DNA from: Candidatus Gastranaerophilales bacterium
GTDB lineage: Bacteria; Cyanobacteriota; Vampirovibrionia; Gastranaerophilales; Gastranaerophilaceae
Assembly: GCA_944323145.1 (NCBI GenBank)
Contig: CALURJ010000017.1
Span: forward strand, 1-44,891
Length of the DNA: 44,891 bases
Reading direction: 5' to 3'
Shown here piece by piece: positions 6,303-14,876 of the stretch. Position 1 is the first letter of the stretch, and every line of letters starts with the position of its first letter. The notes beneath the pieces are model-generated. The model searched no databases. It was not told the origin of the DNA and saw nothing but the letters and a program-made list of their open reading frames with translations. Position numbers and translations under genes: made by a program.

Positions 6303-7787
6303 ATGGCAATGAATACCAGCACTCCAAAAGAAACATCACATTTAAAAAGAGAGATTTTAGTAAGGCTGATAAAAGCATATTTGAGTGGTAACTTTGAAGA
6401 AAATACAAGACTTATACCTTATGCTATGCGTCCGAAAAACAGCGATGTTCCCAATTACAGGTGCTGTATTTTTAAAGAACGTGCAATTTTAAGGGACAGA
6501 GCTATTGCCGGTTTGGGATTTTCTATTGAAGATACGGATGACAGTGTTCTTCTCTCAGACTTAGCCCAAAAAGCAGAAAAAAGAGAAGTTCCAGATGAAC
6601 ACCCTCTTACGGTTCTTACAACCGCATGCAAAGGCTGCGTTCCTTCAAGAATTTATGTAACGGATTTATGTCAGGGCTGTGTTGCAAGGCCTTGCGTAAA
6701 TACATGTAAATTCGGCGCAATTTCAATACAGAATGGTAAATCAGTTATAGATCCAGCAAAATGTAAAAATTGCGGAATGTGCGTTCAGGTTTGTCCTTAT
6801 CAAGCAATTCAGAAAATTATTGTTCCGTGTGAAAGTGCATGCCCTGTCGGTGCAATTGCCAAAGATGAAAACGGACATGCAAAAATAGATTTTGACAAAT
6901 GTATTTCCTGCGGTAAATGTGCATCAGCCTGCCCGTTTGGTGCGGTTCATGAAAAAAGCCAGATTATTGATGTACTTAAACAAATTAAAGCGGGGAAAAA
7001 GGTAATTGCAATGGTAGCTCCTGCAATGTTCGGGCAGCTTCCATGCAAACCGCAGCAACTTAAAGAAGCTATAATGGAGCTTGGTTTTGCGGATGTTTAC
7101 GAAGTCGCTCAAGGTGCAGATGTTACGACAAAAACCGAAGCTGCCGAATTTGAGGAAAGACTTGTAAAAGGCGCTGAATTTATGACAACTTCCTGCTGTG
7201 CGGGGTATAACGAACTTGTTGATAAGCATATCCCTGAAATGAAGCCTTTCCGTTCAGACACAAAAACTCCAATGTATTACACAGCTGAGATTGTAAAGAG
7301 AGAAAATCCGGATGCTGTAACCGTATTTTTCAGCCCATGCGTTGCAAAAAAACGTGAAGCTCTACAAAATCCGAATGTTGATTATGTCTTGAATTATGAA
7401 GAAATTGGAGCCTGGATGGTTGCTTTAGGTATACAGGTTGCAGAATGTTCTGAAAGCGAGTTTAAACATGAGGCTTCAGCAGAGGGCAGAAATTACTGTG
7501 TATCCGGCGGAGTTGCAAAAGCAGTAGAAACATTATTACCGGAAGAAATTCCGGCTCATGTAGTTTTAGTAGACGGACTTACAAAACAATCCGTAAGAGA
7601 TTTGAAAAAATATGCCAAAAACGGAATGTGCGATTTAGGAAATCTGATTGAAGTAATGGCCTGCACAGGCGGATGTCTCGGCGGGAATTCAACTGTTAAC
7701 GCATTCAAACCTGCATTAAAACAGGTTACAACCTACGTTAATGAAAGTAAGTCAATAAAAGAACAGGTTGAAGAAACATCCAAATAA
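6303..7787 (+). CDS. Ferredoxin-rich [FeFe] hydrogenase, probably group B
   Basis: 494 aa, cytosolic, likely reduces protons with ferredoxin electrons (or the reverse) in fermentation. An N-terminal Cys-rich region and several [4Fe-4S] motifs span residues 109-215 (for example CKNCGMCVQVCP and CISCGKCASACP). The H-cluster domain follows: L1 TTSCCAGY (C298, C299), L2 SPCVAKKREA (C346), L3 EVMACTGGCLGG (C454, C458). Both L1 cysteines are present, so unlike the 2751 protein it keeps the proton-relay residue. L1 departs from the usual TSCCPxW in having Ala and Tyr, and L2 SPC replaces MPC; such loop variants and the N-terminal architecture match group B monomeric enzymes. The ribosome site is AGAGGAA and a strong terminator follows. 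Maturases are not in the window. Confidence 0.9.
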   Translation: MAMNTSTPKETSHLKREILVRLIKAYLSGNFEENTRLIPYAMRPKNSDVPNYRCCIFKERAILRDRAIAGLGFSIEDTDDSVLLSDLAQKAEKREVPDEHPLTVLTTACKGCVPSRIYVTDLCQGCVARPCVNTCKFGAISIQNGKSVIDPAKCKNCGMCVQVCPYQAIQKIIVPCESACPVGAIAKDENGHAKIDFDKCISCGKCASACPFGAVHEKSQIIDVLKQIKAGKKVIAMVAPAMFGQLPCKPQQLKEAIMELGFADVYEVAQGADVTTKTEAAEFEERLVKGAEFMTTSCCAGYNELVDKHIPEMKPFRSDTKTPMYYTAEIVKRENPDAVTVFFSPCVAKKREALQNPNVDYVLNYEEIGAWMVALGIQVAECSESEFKHEASAEGRNYCVSGGVAKAVETLLPEEIPAHVVLVDGLTKQSVRDLKKYAKNGMCDLGNLIEVMACTGGCLGGNSTVNAFKPALKQVTTYVNESKSIKEQVEETSK

Positions 7788-7793
7788 TTTATA

Positions 7794-7823
7794 AAAAAAG
7801 CGGGATTAAAATCCCGCTTTTTT
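7794..7823 (+). terminator. Terminator after the hydrogenase gene
   Basis: AAAAAAGCGGGAT and ATCCCGCTTTTTT form a perfect 13-bp stem with a TAAA loop. The T-run passes directly into the dxr -10 region, so terminator and next promoter are fused. Confidence 0.9.
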
Positions 7824-7826
7824 GTT

Positions 7827-7837
7827 TATAATATAAT
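7827..7837 (+). promoter_or_regulatory. Promoter -10 of dxr (leaderless)
   Basis: Two overlapping TATAAT hexamers (7827-7832 and 7832-7837) follow the terminator T-run. The second ends six bases before the dxr ATG. AATAAACTTATG here matches the purB start region AATAAACTTATG. Confidence 0.6.
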
Positions 7838-7843
7838 AAACTT

Positions 7844-9025
7844 ATGAAAACTAAGAAAAGAAAAATAAGTATTATAGGCTCAACAGGCTCTATCGGCCGT
7901 CAGGCACTCGAAGTTATTGAAAAATTAGAAGATAAGTTTGAAATTATAGCCCTTGCAGGCGGTAACAACGTTGAACTTTTAAAAAAACAGGCAGAAAAAT
8001 TTAAACCGAAATATATCTGCCACAATAACCCCTCACCCGCCTTTCAGGCACCCTCTCCCGCACGGAGGTCAATCCGACGGGGCAAGGGACACAAGCTGCT
8101 GTACGGCTCAGAAGGCCTTGAACAAATTTGTTCAAATAAAGAAAACGATATTATACTTGTTGCATGCTCGGGGAAAATAGGACTCAAACCGACATTAACC
8201 GCAATAAAAAACGGAATTGATATCGCTCTTGCCAACAAAGAAACTCTTGTCATGGCAGGCGATATAGTTATGAATGAAGCTAAAAAATACGGAGTAAATA
8301 TTATTCCGGTTGACAGCGAGCACTGCGCAATTCATCAATGTATAAAAGATATTAAACTGGTTGATAAATTAATTATCACAGCATCAGGCGGCCCGTTTCT
8401 TCACAAATCTGTTGAAGATATGAAAAATGCAACGGTTGAACAGGCGCTTGCTCATCCCAGATGGAACATGGGCAAAAAAATTACGGTTGACAGTGCAACT
8501 TTGATGAACAAAGGGTTAGAAATTATTGAAGCCCATCATCTTTTCGGTTTTGATTATGACAAAATAGAAGTTGTAGTTCATCCGCAAAGCATTGTCCACT
8601 CCGCAATAGAATACGTTGACGGAAGCGTTATTGCACAATTAGGTTTGCCGAGTATGCATATTCCGATACAATATGCAATAACTTATCCCGAGAGATTTGA
8701 AGGTATTAAATCCAAAAGTTTCAGTTTCTCGGAAATTGCAAGACTGGATTTTGAAAAACCTGATTTTGAAAAATTCCAGACGGTTAAGCTCGCTTATGAA
8801 ATGGGCAAAATCGGCGGGACAGCAACAGTTTGTATGAATGCTGCGAATGAAGAAGCTGTTTTTGCATTTCTTGACGGGAAAATAAAGCTTTATAATATAT
8901 ATGAAATAACCAAAAAAATGTGCGATGAACATACTGTTATAAAAAATCCTTCAATAGATGAGATTTTTGCAGTTGATAAAGAAATCCGCCAAAAAACAAA
9001 AGAATATATTTTAAAATTTATATAA
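7844..9025 (+). CDS. dxr: 1-deoxy-D-xylulose 5-phosphate reductoisomerase
   Basis: NADPH-dependent second enzyme of the MEP isoprenoid pathway, making 2-C-methyl-D-erythritol 4-phosphate. 393 aa. GSTGSIGRQALEVI at residues 12-25 is the NADPH-binding motif. The metal and substrate site is VDSEHCAIHQ, followed by ASGGPF and HPRWNMGKKITVDSATLMNK. Residues 61-83 (PSPAFQAPSPARRSIRRGKG and flanks) are Pro/Arg-rich, unlike the family at this point in the NADPH domain, and are encoded by GC-rich repeat-like DNA; I read them as an in-frame repeat insertion. Frame and all later motifs are intact. The gene is apparently leaderless. The later MEP gene ispE is also in the window. Confidence 0.96.
   Translation: MKTKKRKISIIGSTGSIGRQALEVIEKLEDKFEIIALAGGNNVELLKKQAEKFKPKYICHNNPSPAFQAPSPARRSIRRGKGHKLLYGSEGLEQICSNKENDIILVACSGKIGLKPTLTAIKNGIDIALANKETLVMAGDIVMNEAKKYGVNIIPVDSEHCAIHQCIKDIKLVDKLIITASGGPFLHKSVEDMKNATVEQALAHPRWNMGKKITVDSATLMNKGLEIIEAHHLFGFDYDKIEVVVHPQSIVHSAIEYVDGSVIAQLGLPSMHIPIQYAITYPERFEGIKSKSFSFSEIARLDFEKPDFEKFQTVKLAYEMGKIGGTATVCMNAANEEAVFAFLDGKIKLYNIYEITKKMCDEHTVIKNPSIDEIFAVDKEIRQKTKEYILKFI
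8024..8092. repeat. Repeat-like insertion inside dxr
   Basis: A roughly 69-bp GC-rich, C-rich-then-G-rich block (CACCCTCTCCCG...GACGGGGCAAGGG) in an AT-rich gene. It encodes about 23 residues with no counterpart expected in Dxr. Length is a multiple of three. C-rich runs resemble the palindrome family at 679-732 and 30300-30374. Exact boundaries need an alignment. Confidence 0.6.
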
Positions 9026-9111
9026 TACATACTATTTTACTAATTACTATTTATAAAAAGCTGTTTGTTTGTAATATAATATTTACATCCGGAGAAAAGG
9101 GAGAAAAACAA

Positions 9112-10065
9112 ATGGTAAAGAATAGAATTGGTATAGATGTAGGCGGTACTAACGTTAAAATTGCGCTTGTTGATGACAAAGGTGAAATTAAGTATTCAAA
9201 TTCAGTTCCGACACGTGCGGAAATGGGGTATGAATATACTGTTAACAATATTAAACAGGCAATTTATGATTTATTAAAAGAAACAAAATTAACAACAAAA
9301 GACATAGAAGGAATAGGTTTTGGTTTCCCGGGACAGGTTGATTATAAAGCGGGAATTGTAAGAAATGCTCCGAATATTCCGGGATGGGTTGAAGTTCCTA
9401 TCGCAAAACTTATCGAAGATGAATTTCATATTCCGACACGTGTTGATAACGACGTAAGATGTGCTGCACTTGGCGAGCTTAATTACGGTGCAGGTAAGGG
9501 CTGCGAAAACTTAATCTGTATTACTGTTGGCACAGGTATCGGTTCAGGACTGATTGTAAACGGCAAGCTTGTGCGCGGAGCCTCAAATGCTGCAGGTGAA
9601 ATCGGCCATATTAAGCTGCAAATGAAGGACGGCCCGATATGCGGCTGCGGCGACACAGGATGTATGGAAGCTTTTGCCTCAGGCCCTTCAATTGTTGCAA
9701 TGGCTAACGACTATATCAGAGGCGGAAAATCTGCAAAATTCCGTGAAATGGCAAACGGAGGTGCCATAACACCTTATATAGTCTGCGAAGCAGCAAAAGC
9801 AGGAGATCCTGTTGCCCAAAGAATTTTCTCAATAATGGGTGAATACATAGGAATAGGTATGGCAAGCGTTGTTAACCTTTTGAATCCTGAAAGAATTATT
9901 GTAGGCGGCGGGGTTGCTGATGCGGGTGATTTGCTTTTAGCACCTTTGAGAGAAACTTTATACAAACGTGCAATGAAAGTTGCAGGTTCTGCTGTTGAAG
10001 TTGTTCCGGCTCAGCTCGGAAATACTGCAGGTGTTATCGGCGCAAGCTTACTTATTGAAAGCTAG
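9112..10065 (+). CDS. ROK-family sugar kinase (probable glucokinase)
   Basis: 317 aa. N-terminal phosphate loop GIDVGGTNVKIALVDDKG identifies the actin-fold ROK family. GPICGCGDTGCMEAFASG near residues 178-195 is the ROK zinc site (C-G-C-G-x-x-G-C-x-E), found in kinases rather than repressors. There is no N-terminal helix-turn-helix, so it is an enzyme. GFPGQVD and VDNDVRCAALGE (catalytic Asp in the second) fit a glucose- or N-acyl-hexosamine kinase; glucose is the more likely substrate. A TATAAT at 9075-9080 and ribosome site AAAGGGAG precede the ATG. With the PPi-dependent phosphofructokinase it would feed glycolysis. Confidence 0.88.
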   Translation: MVKNRIGIDVGGTNVKIALVDDKGEIKYSNSVPTRAEMGYEYTVNNIKQAIYDLLKETKLTTKDIEGIGFGFPGQVDYKAGIVRNAPNIPGWVEVPIAKLIEDEFHIPTRVDNDVRCAALGELNYGAGKGCENLICITVGTGIGSGLIVNGKLVRGASNAAGEIGHIKLQMKDGPICGCGDTGCMEAFASGPSIVAMANDYIRGGKSAKFREMANGGAITPYIVCEAAKAGDPVAQRIFSIMGEYIGIGMASVVNLLNPERIIVGGGVADAGDLLLAPLRETLYKRAMKVAGSAVEVVPAQLGNTAGVIGASLLIES

Positions 10066-10110
10066 AAAGGAAAATTTTAATCTTTGTCTTCCTGTTTCGG
10101 AATCTGTGTG

Positions 10111-10137
10111 AGATCCTGAAATAAGTTCAGGATGACA
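10111..10137. repeat. 8-5-8 palindrome upstream of holA
   Basis: ATCCTGAA (10113-10120) and TTCAGGAT (10126-10133) flank ATAAG; AG precedes and GACA follows, as in the 766-967 copies. It ends only a few bases before the holA -10 box, so it occupies the expected -35 region. Confidence 0.75.
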
Positions 10138-10142
10138 GAAAT

Positions 10143-10148
10143 TAAAAT
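10143..10148 (+). promoter_or_regulatory. Putative -10 of holA (leaderless)
   Basis: TAAAAT lies seven bases before the chosen ATG at 10156. No Shine-Dalgarno sequence is seen and no good -35 was found. Confidence 0.4.
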
Positions 10149-10155
10149 AATTTAT

Positions 10156-11112
10156 ATGTCAATTTATTTTTTCTACGGCGAAGAAGATTTTAATATTGAA
10201 CAGGAAATCGGGAAGTTGAAAAAAGGACTCGATAAGAATTTTCTTGAAATGTCTTTCAAAACTTACGATAATCCGAAATTTCCCGATTTAATTTCAATTT
10301 TGCGTTCACAACCGATGATGTTCGGAAAAATGCTTATTGTAATAAACTGTCTTGATTATTTTTCTAAAACTTTTGAAGATAAAGAGATTAAAGAAATCGA
10401 AAGTGCGCTTGAAAATAATAACGAAAACCTTGATATAGTCTTTGTGGCACAACTCCCGAGAAACGAGGGTAAAAAACTCGACAGCCGTAAAAAATTCTTT
10501 AAACTTCTGAAAAAATATAATTCTCTTGAATGTCCGCTTATCCCGACATATAAAACAGCCGAGCTTGAAAGCTGGATTATTAAGCAGGGAAAAGCTAAAG
10601 GGATAAAACTTGATAAAAATGCGCTTACTGCAATAATTTCACAAATAGGGAATAATCTTCGTCAGATAGACGGCGAACTTGATAAACTCAAACTTTTCGC
10701 CTATCCGAGTGATACAGTAACAGCGGATATGGTGAGAGAAATCTGTATTTCAAATGAGGATTTGTTTGCTTTTTCAGATTTTTTGATGGAAAACGAGAAA
10801 GACAGGGCGCTTCTTGAATACAGAAAACTGCTTGATACACGATATCCGCTTGAAATTTTGTCAACTTTGCAGACTATGCTCAGACGCTGGATAATTCTTA
10901 AAGCAAAATCGCAGAGTGCAACGCCGATGGAGCTTTCAAGAATGACAGGAATGCATGAATATGTTGTCAAACTAACATTGCAAAAACTGAAAAAAAATAA
11001 TTTAAAAGATTTAGTCAAACTAAAAGAAAATTTGACAGACGCTGAATACAGGATTAAATCAGGACTTGCGTTAGATGTTGAAAAAGAGGTGGAAAATGCA
11101 CTCTTTAGATGA
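10156..11112 (+). CDS. holA: DNA polymerase III subunit delta
   Basis: 318 aa. Delta subunit of the clamp loader, which opens the beta clamp ring. The N terminus IYFFYGEEDFNIEQEIGKLK is the characteristic start of HolA, with a degenerate ATP-binding region, followed by the helical lid domain and C-terminal collar (LSTLQTMLRRWIILKAKSQ). An ATG further upstream (10132) lies in the repeat GACAGAAA and is ignored because HolA proteins start directly at this strand. The last 17 bases overlap holB, so the two clamp-loader genes are translationally linked. Confidence 0.93.
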   Translation: MSIYFFYGEEDFNIEQEIGKLKKGLDKNFLEMSFKTYDNPKFPDLISILRSQPMMFGKMLIVINCLDYFSKTFEDKEIKEIESALENNNENLDIVFVAQLPRNEGKKLDSRKKFFKLLKKYNSLECPLIPTYKTAELESWIIKQGKAKGIKLDKNALTAIISQIGNNLRQIDGELDKLKLFAYPSDTVTADMVREICISNEDLFAFSDFLMENEKDRALLEYRKLLDTRYPLEILSTLQTMLRRWIILKAKSQSATPMELSRMTGMHEYVVKLTLQKLKKNNLKDLVKLKENLTDAEYRIKSGLALDVEKEVENALFR

Positions 11113-11956
11113 AAAATATCCATTTTTAATGAAGTATTTTAACAGCGGAATATCTTCACAAGACAGGCAAATAGCACATTGCATTTTGTTTTACGGTTCT
11201 GATATTCAGGCTCAGTATGATTTGGCGCTTGAAATTGCAAGACTGCTCAATTGTACCGGCGATCGCTCTGAAAACTGTCAATGTTTGAATTGCAAATGGA
11301 TAAGAGAAAACAATCATCCTGCAGTTTTGACCATTTCTAAAGTTGACAACAAACCTTCTGATGATACATCAAAAACGGTTATTTCAATTGATCAGGCAAG
11401 GATGATAAAAAATGATTTGCTTGTAACATCTGACTACCATAGGGTCCTAATCTTCTGTGACAGAGATAAAGAAGGTAATATTCAAGGACTTAATCAGCTT
11501 AATTTTCAGGCGGATGCGGCAAATGCCCTATTAAAAACTTTTGAAGAACCGCCGTCAAACACAACTTTTTTCTTTTTGACAAAAGATAAATCAGATATGA
11601 TTACGACTGTTGTGTCACGCGCCCAGTGTTTTTATGTCCCGTCAATGAAAGATGAAAACAGAGATTATTCATTAGTAAAAGATACAATGGACGGGTATCT
11701 GGAGCTTGAAAGGAATGAAGTTCTGGATTTTAATGACAAAATTCTTGATATTACAAAGATGGTTGATCCGTTAGAGGTTTTTACACAAATGCAGAATTAT
11801 ATGGAAGCTCTTTTACAATCCAACCTTGACAACTTATCTTTGAAAGTAAAGCTCATCTCTGATATTAAGTCTGTAGAAACAGCAAAACAAGAACACCGTC
11901 TGAATATAAATATTCAAACAATAGTAGAAACATTGAGTTTCAAGTTAATACTCTAA
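11096..11956 (+). CDS. holB: DNA polymerase III subunit delta'
   Basis: 286 aa. Clamp-loader stator subunit of the AAA+ family. ILFYGSDIQAQYDLALEIAR replaces a functional Walker A, as expected for delta'. A zinc-binding Cys cluster (CTGDRSENCQCLNC) follows, then ADAANALLKTFEEPPSNT, the sensor region typical of HolB/DnaX, and VVSRAQCF. The start was set at the ATG at 11096, which has GAGGTGG ahead of it, rather than the in-frame ATG 21 bases earlier. Its stop abuts the stop of the next, convergent gene with no intervening base. Confidence 0.92.
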   Translation: MHSLDEKYPFLMKYFNSGISSQDRQIAHCILFYGSDIQAQYDLALEIARLLNCTGDRSENCQCLNCKWIRENNHPAVLTISKVDNKPSDDTSKTVISIDQARMIKNDLLVTSDYHRVLIFCDRDKEGNIQGLNQLNFQADAANALLKTFEEPPSNTTFFFLTKDKSDMITTVVSRAQCFYVPSMKDENRDYSLVKDTMDGYLELERNEVLDFNDKILDITKMVDPLEVFTQMQNYMEALLQSNLDNLSLKVKLISDIKSVETAKQEHRLNINIQTIVETLSFKLIL

Positions 11957-12295
11957 CTAAACATTGCTCATATATTTTTGAGCTTGCTGTTTCAATTTTT
12001 CCTGTTTTGCCATTTTTTTCAGGAGTTTTTCTTCAGGTGTTTTTATTCTAAACAGATTTAAAAACCATACTTTTGCCATTCGCAGGCCTGCTTTAGAAAA
12101 CAAAGGAGCCTTAACAGACGGCGCTGATATATTTTTTGATAGTTCAAAATTATCCACAGCTAATTTAGCGTATTCTTTTATTGCATGTTTAAATCCCTTG
12201 TAATCGCCGGTTACTGCAGAAAAAACGCTGTCGGATTTTAATTGTGCAATTCTTTTTGCAACAGGTGATGTAATATCAGGCGAAACTTTTATCAT
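11957..12295 (-). CDS. Hypothetical 112-aa basic protein
   Basis: No known family recognised. It is Lys-rich with a strongly basic helical C terminus (KLLKKMAKQEKLKQQAQKYM) and a short hydrophobic stretch (MAKVWFLNLFRIK). The N-terminal part reads SVFSAVTGDYKGFKHAIKEY, again with an F-A-x-T-G patch. An AAGGAG ribosome site precedes the ATG. It is the last gene of the lpxA-M29-GNAT run (gap 11 bases to the GNAT gene). No terminator lies between it and the convergent holB. Function unknown. Confidence 0.6.
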   Translation of the reverse strand: MIKVSPDITSPVAKRIAQLKSDSVFSAVTGDYKGFKHAIKEYAKLAVDNFELSKNISAPSVKAPLFSKAGLRMAKVWFLNLFRIKTPEEKLLKKMAKQEKLKQQAQKYMSNV

Positions 12296-12306
12296 AATTA
12301 CTCCTT

Positions 12307-12882
12307 TTAAATTTCTTTTTTAAAGATTAATGTATTTATATTTTTGTTATTTACATTACATTCAATTTCTTTAACAAGCGTAAATTTATTTTTTTGATAG
12401 TAGTCAAAATCACAGGTTGTATCAGTCCAGAGATAAATATTTTTTATATCTCTTTCTTTTGCGGTTTCAATGAGTTTAGACAGAAGCATTCTACCTCCGC
12501 CTTTTTGTGTGCTGATAAAAAGCCCCATCATCAAATCATCATCACCCATCGCGTTTTTAACTTCTCTACCCGTATTTTCAACATAGTCAAACAGATTGAG
12601 AGCAATTATTCTGTCATTATCTGACAGGTTTTGAATTTTTGTTTTAAAATTTTCAACACTACCGTTTTTATCAGTTTTTAATGAGGCAAAAACAAGCCCT
12701 TTAAGTCCGTTTTCATCAAGAGCAAAAGAAAATGTATTATTCAAATAATAGTATTCAAGCGTAAAATCATAGATAAGTTTTTGAAGCTCGCAGCTTTCTT
12801 TTTCATACAAATTCCCCCAGACAAGATGAGAAATTTTAGAAGCTTCTTCAACATCATTATCAGTAAAATTTCTGACTATCAT
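12307..12882 (-). CDS. GNAT-family N-acetyltransferase
   Basis: 191 aa. The N terminus MIVRNFTDNDVEEASKI is a typical GNAT opening. The acetyl-CoA-binding motif A is degenerate but present: MMGLFISTQKGGGRMLLSKL at about residues 117-136, with Q-K-G-G-G-R in place of Q/R-x-x-G-x-G/A. The C-terminal region (IYLWTDTTCDFDYYQKNKF) matches motif B. Its ATG overlaps the stop of the aminopeptidase gene by four bases (ATGA), so the two are translationally coupled. Substrate unknown; coupling to an aminopeptidase might suggest peptides or amino acids, but that is inference. Confidence 0.8.
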   Translation of the reverse strand: MIVRNFTDNDVEEASKISHLVWGNLYEKESCELQKLIYDFTLEYYYLNNTFSFALDENGLKGLVFASLKTDKNGSVENFKTKIQNLSDNDRIIALNLFDYVENTGREVKNAMGDDDLMMGLFISTQKGGGRMLLSKLIETAKERDIKNIYLWTDTTCDFDYYQKNKFTLVKEIECNVNNKNINTLIFKKEI

Positions 12883-14000
12883 ATGATAAACTTCCCGTTT
12901 TCATAGATAAGTTTGTCATCGGCATAAATTTTTCCGCCGGCATTTTCATCAGACGGCTTCATATTTTTAATCATATCCCAGTGGACGCCAGAAACGTTCT
13001 TACCGCCTGTTTCCGGATAAGAAGCCCCGACTGCCATATGAATTGCTCCGCCGATTTTTTCATCAAAAAGAATATTGCCTGTAATCTCCTGAATTTCGTC
13101 ATTTGTACCGATTGCAATTTCACCGATACCTTTTGAACCTTCATCAGTATTCAGCATTGCTTCAAGAAAATCACGTCCGGTTTCTGCGTCAAATTTTACT
13201 ATCTGTCCCTTTTCAATCCACAGATGAACTCCTGTTGCGGAATTTCCGCGGTAGTTTTGAGGGAAATCAAAATATATTTCACCGTTAATATCATCTTCAA
13301 CTGGTGATGTGAAAACTTCACCGTCAGGATAGTTATTAAGGCCTGAGCAGCTAATCCATTTTCTACCCTCAACACCAAAAGTTATATCCGTTTTCTCGCC
13401 GACAATGCGTAATTTTTTCACACCGTTTAAATAATCTGCCCATTTTGTCTGTTTTTCATCAAGTTCTTTAAGTTTGGCAACAGGATCGTCCAAATTCAGG
13501 TAGCAGGAATTAAATAAAAATTCCGAATATTCATCAAAAGACATTTTTGCTTCCTGTGCAAGCGCATGTGTCGGAACATCCGCTATAACCCATTTTGCTT
13601 CTCCTTTTGCAGATCTGTCCATAAGAAGTTTTGATAATCCTTGAGATGCTTTTGAACGTCTTGCAAGCTTTGATAAATCTGCACGCGCCATATTTTTGGT
13701 ATTCATAGGTGCACCGATTGAAATAAATTTGTCTATTTTTTCGTATTCAAGCTCAATAATGGGGTCGATATAATCAAGCTGTTCATCTGATGCATATTTT
13801 ATAAAAATATCCGACATATCTTCAAACGAAGTTCTTAAAATCGGGTGCGCTCCTTTTTGAATAACACGCTTATAAACAGCCTTAACAAGATCTTTTGCAT
13901 AAATACTTGTTGCCCTAATTTGAACAAGGTCGCCTTTTTGAACATTTGTCGAATAATCAACAAGAACTTCTGCGTATTTTTCCCAGATTGTTTTTTGCAT
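12879..14000 (-). CDS. M29-family aminopeptidase (aminopeptidase T-like)
   Basis: 373 aa. Metallo-exopeptidase of the AmpS/PepS/aminopeptidase T family, cytosolic, two metal ions. Family regions seen: HLWIEKGQIVKFDAETG, GIGEIAIGTNDEI, IHMAVGASYPETGG and SGVHWDMI; the Glu, His, Tyr and His-x-Asp residues in these are the metal and catalytic ligands. The start was moved to the ATG at 14000 (MQKTIWEKYA), which has AGGAG ahead of it and matches the normal N terminus. It follows lpxA by 72 bases on the same strand. Confidence 0.92.
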   Translation of the reverse strand: MQKTIWEKYAEVLVDYSTNVQKGDLVQIRATSIYAKDLVKAVYKRVIQKGAHPILRTSFEDMSDIFIKYASDEQLDYIDPIIELEYEKIDKFISIGAPMNTKNMARADLSKLARRSKASQGLSKLLMDRSAKGEAKWVIADVPTHALAQEAKMSFDEYSEFLFNSCYLNLDDPVAKLKELDEKQTKWADYLNGVKKLRIVGEKTDITFGVEGRKWISCSGLNNYPDGEVFTSPVEDDINGEIYFDFPQNYRGNSATGVHLWIEKGQIVKFDAETGRDFLEAMLNTDEGSKGIGEIAIGTNDEIQEITGNILFDEKIGGAIHMAVGASYPETGGKNVSGVHWDMIKNMKPSDENAGGKIYADDKLIYENGKFII

Positions 14001-14072
14001 GGTTTCTCCTATAAACAGATTTATCCGTAATGGTGCATCTAGCAAAACGATGCGAGGGCAAAGAATTTTTTG

Positions 14073-14876
14073 CTACGCTTCTAATGATTCATGACCTGAC
14101 TTATGGGTTTTTAAAAGCACCCCGCGTTTAGACGTCTGGATAAATTCAATCATTTTTTCAATATACTCATTCATCGGAATTTCAGCTTTAATTTTTTCGA
14201 TAGCCTGAGTTGTGTTATATTCATCTGAAATCAAAAGTTTAAATGCTTCATTAGTAGCAGTTCTGATTTCCTGAGAAACGCCGCGTCTTTTCATAGCAAT
14301 AACATTCAAGCCGCGCGGAACAGGCGGTCTGCCTTCGCCCTTTGAATACGGCAAAATATCCTGACGGGAAGCAGAGAAACCGCTTATAATTGCCATATCA
14401 CCTATTCTTATATTTTGATGGAATACACTCATACCGCCGACAAATGCGCCGAAACCTACATGAACATGTCCGCCTAAAGTTACGAGATTTGCTAAGATTA
14501 CCTCATCTGCAAGAACACAGTTATGAGCGACATGAGAGCCAACCATGAGCAAGCATTTTTTACCTATTCTTGTTGTAAAATCTCCGCAAGCAGCACCTCT
14601 GTGAACAGTTACATTTTCTTTTATAATTGTTCCGTCACCGATAACAACTTTTGTAGGTTCACCCTTGTAGCCCAAATCCTGAGGTTCGGACCCTATTGTT
14701 GCAAATGGAGAAATCGTACAGTCATCCCCGATTTCTGCAAATTCAATATGAGCATTTGAAATTACTCTTGTTCTGTGCCCTATTGTAACATTTTCACCTA
14801 TAACAACATATGGTCCTATTATTGCGTCATCTGCAATTTTTGCGGATGGGTGGATAATCGCGGTTTTGTCTATCAT
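14073..14876 (-). CDS. lpxA: UDP-N-acetylglucosamine O-acyltransferase
   Basis: 267 aa. First enzyme of lipid A synthesis: transfers a 3-hydroxyacyl chain from ACP to UDP-GlcNAc. Left-handed beta-helix hexapeptide repeats are plain (IIGPYVVIGENVTIG). The catalytic histidine is H118 in GSHVAHNC, equivalent to E. coli H125. A helical C-terminal domain completes the usual length. Its 5' leader carries three tandem copies of a 64-65 bp repeat, the last joined to the ribosome site GAGGGC AAAAAAG before the ATG. It is separated from fabZ by an unrelated gene, whereas fabZ-lpxA is contiguous in many genomes. Confidence 0.96.
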   Translation of the reverse strand: MIDKTAIIHPSAKIADDAIIGPYVVIGENVTIGHRTRVISNAHIEFAEIGDDCTISPFATIGSEPQDLGYKGEPTKVVIGDGTIIKENVTVHRGAACGDFTTRIGKKCLLMVGSHVAHNCVLADEVILANLVTLGGHVHVGFGAFVGGMSVFHQNIRIGDMAIISGFSASRQDILPYSKGEGRPPVPRGLNVIAMKRRGVSQEIRTATNEAFKLLISDEYNTTQAIEKIKAEIPMNEYIEKMIEFIQTSKRGVLLKTHKSGHESLEA

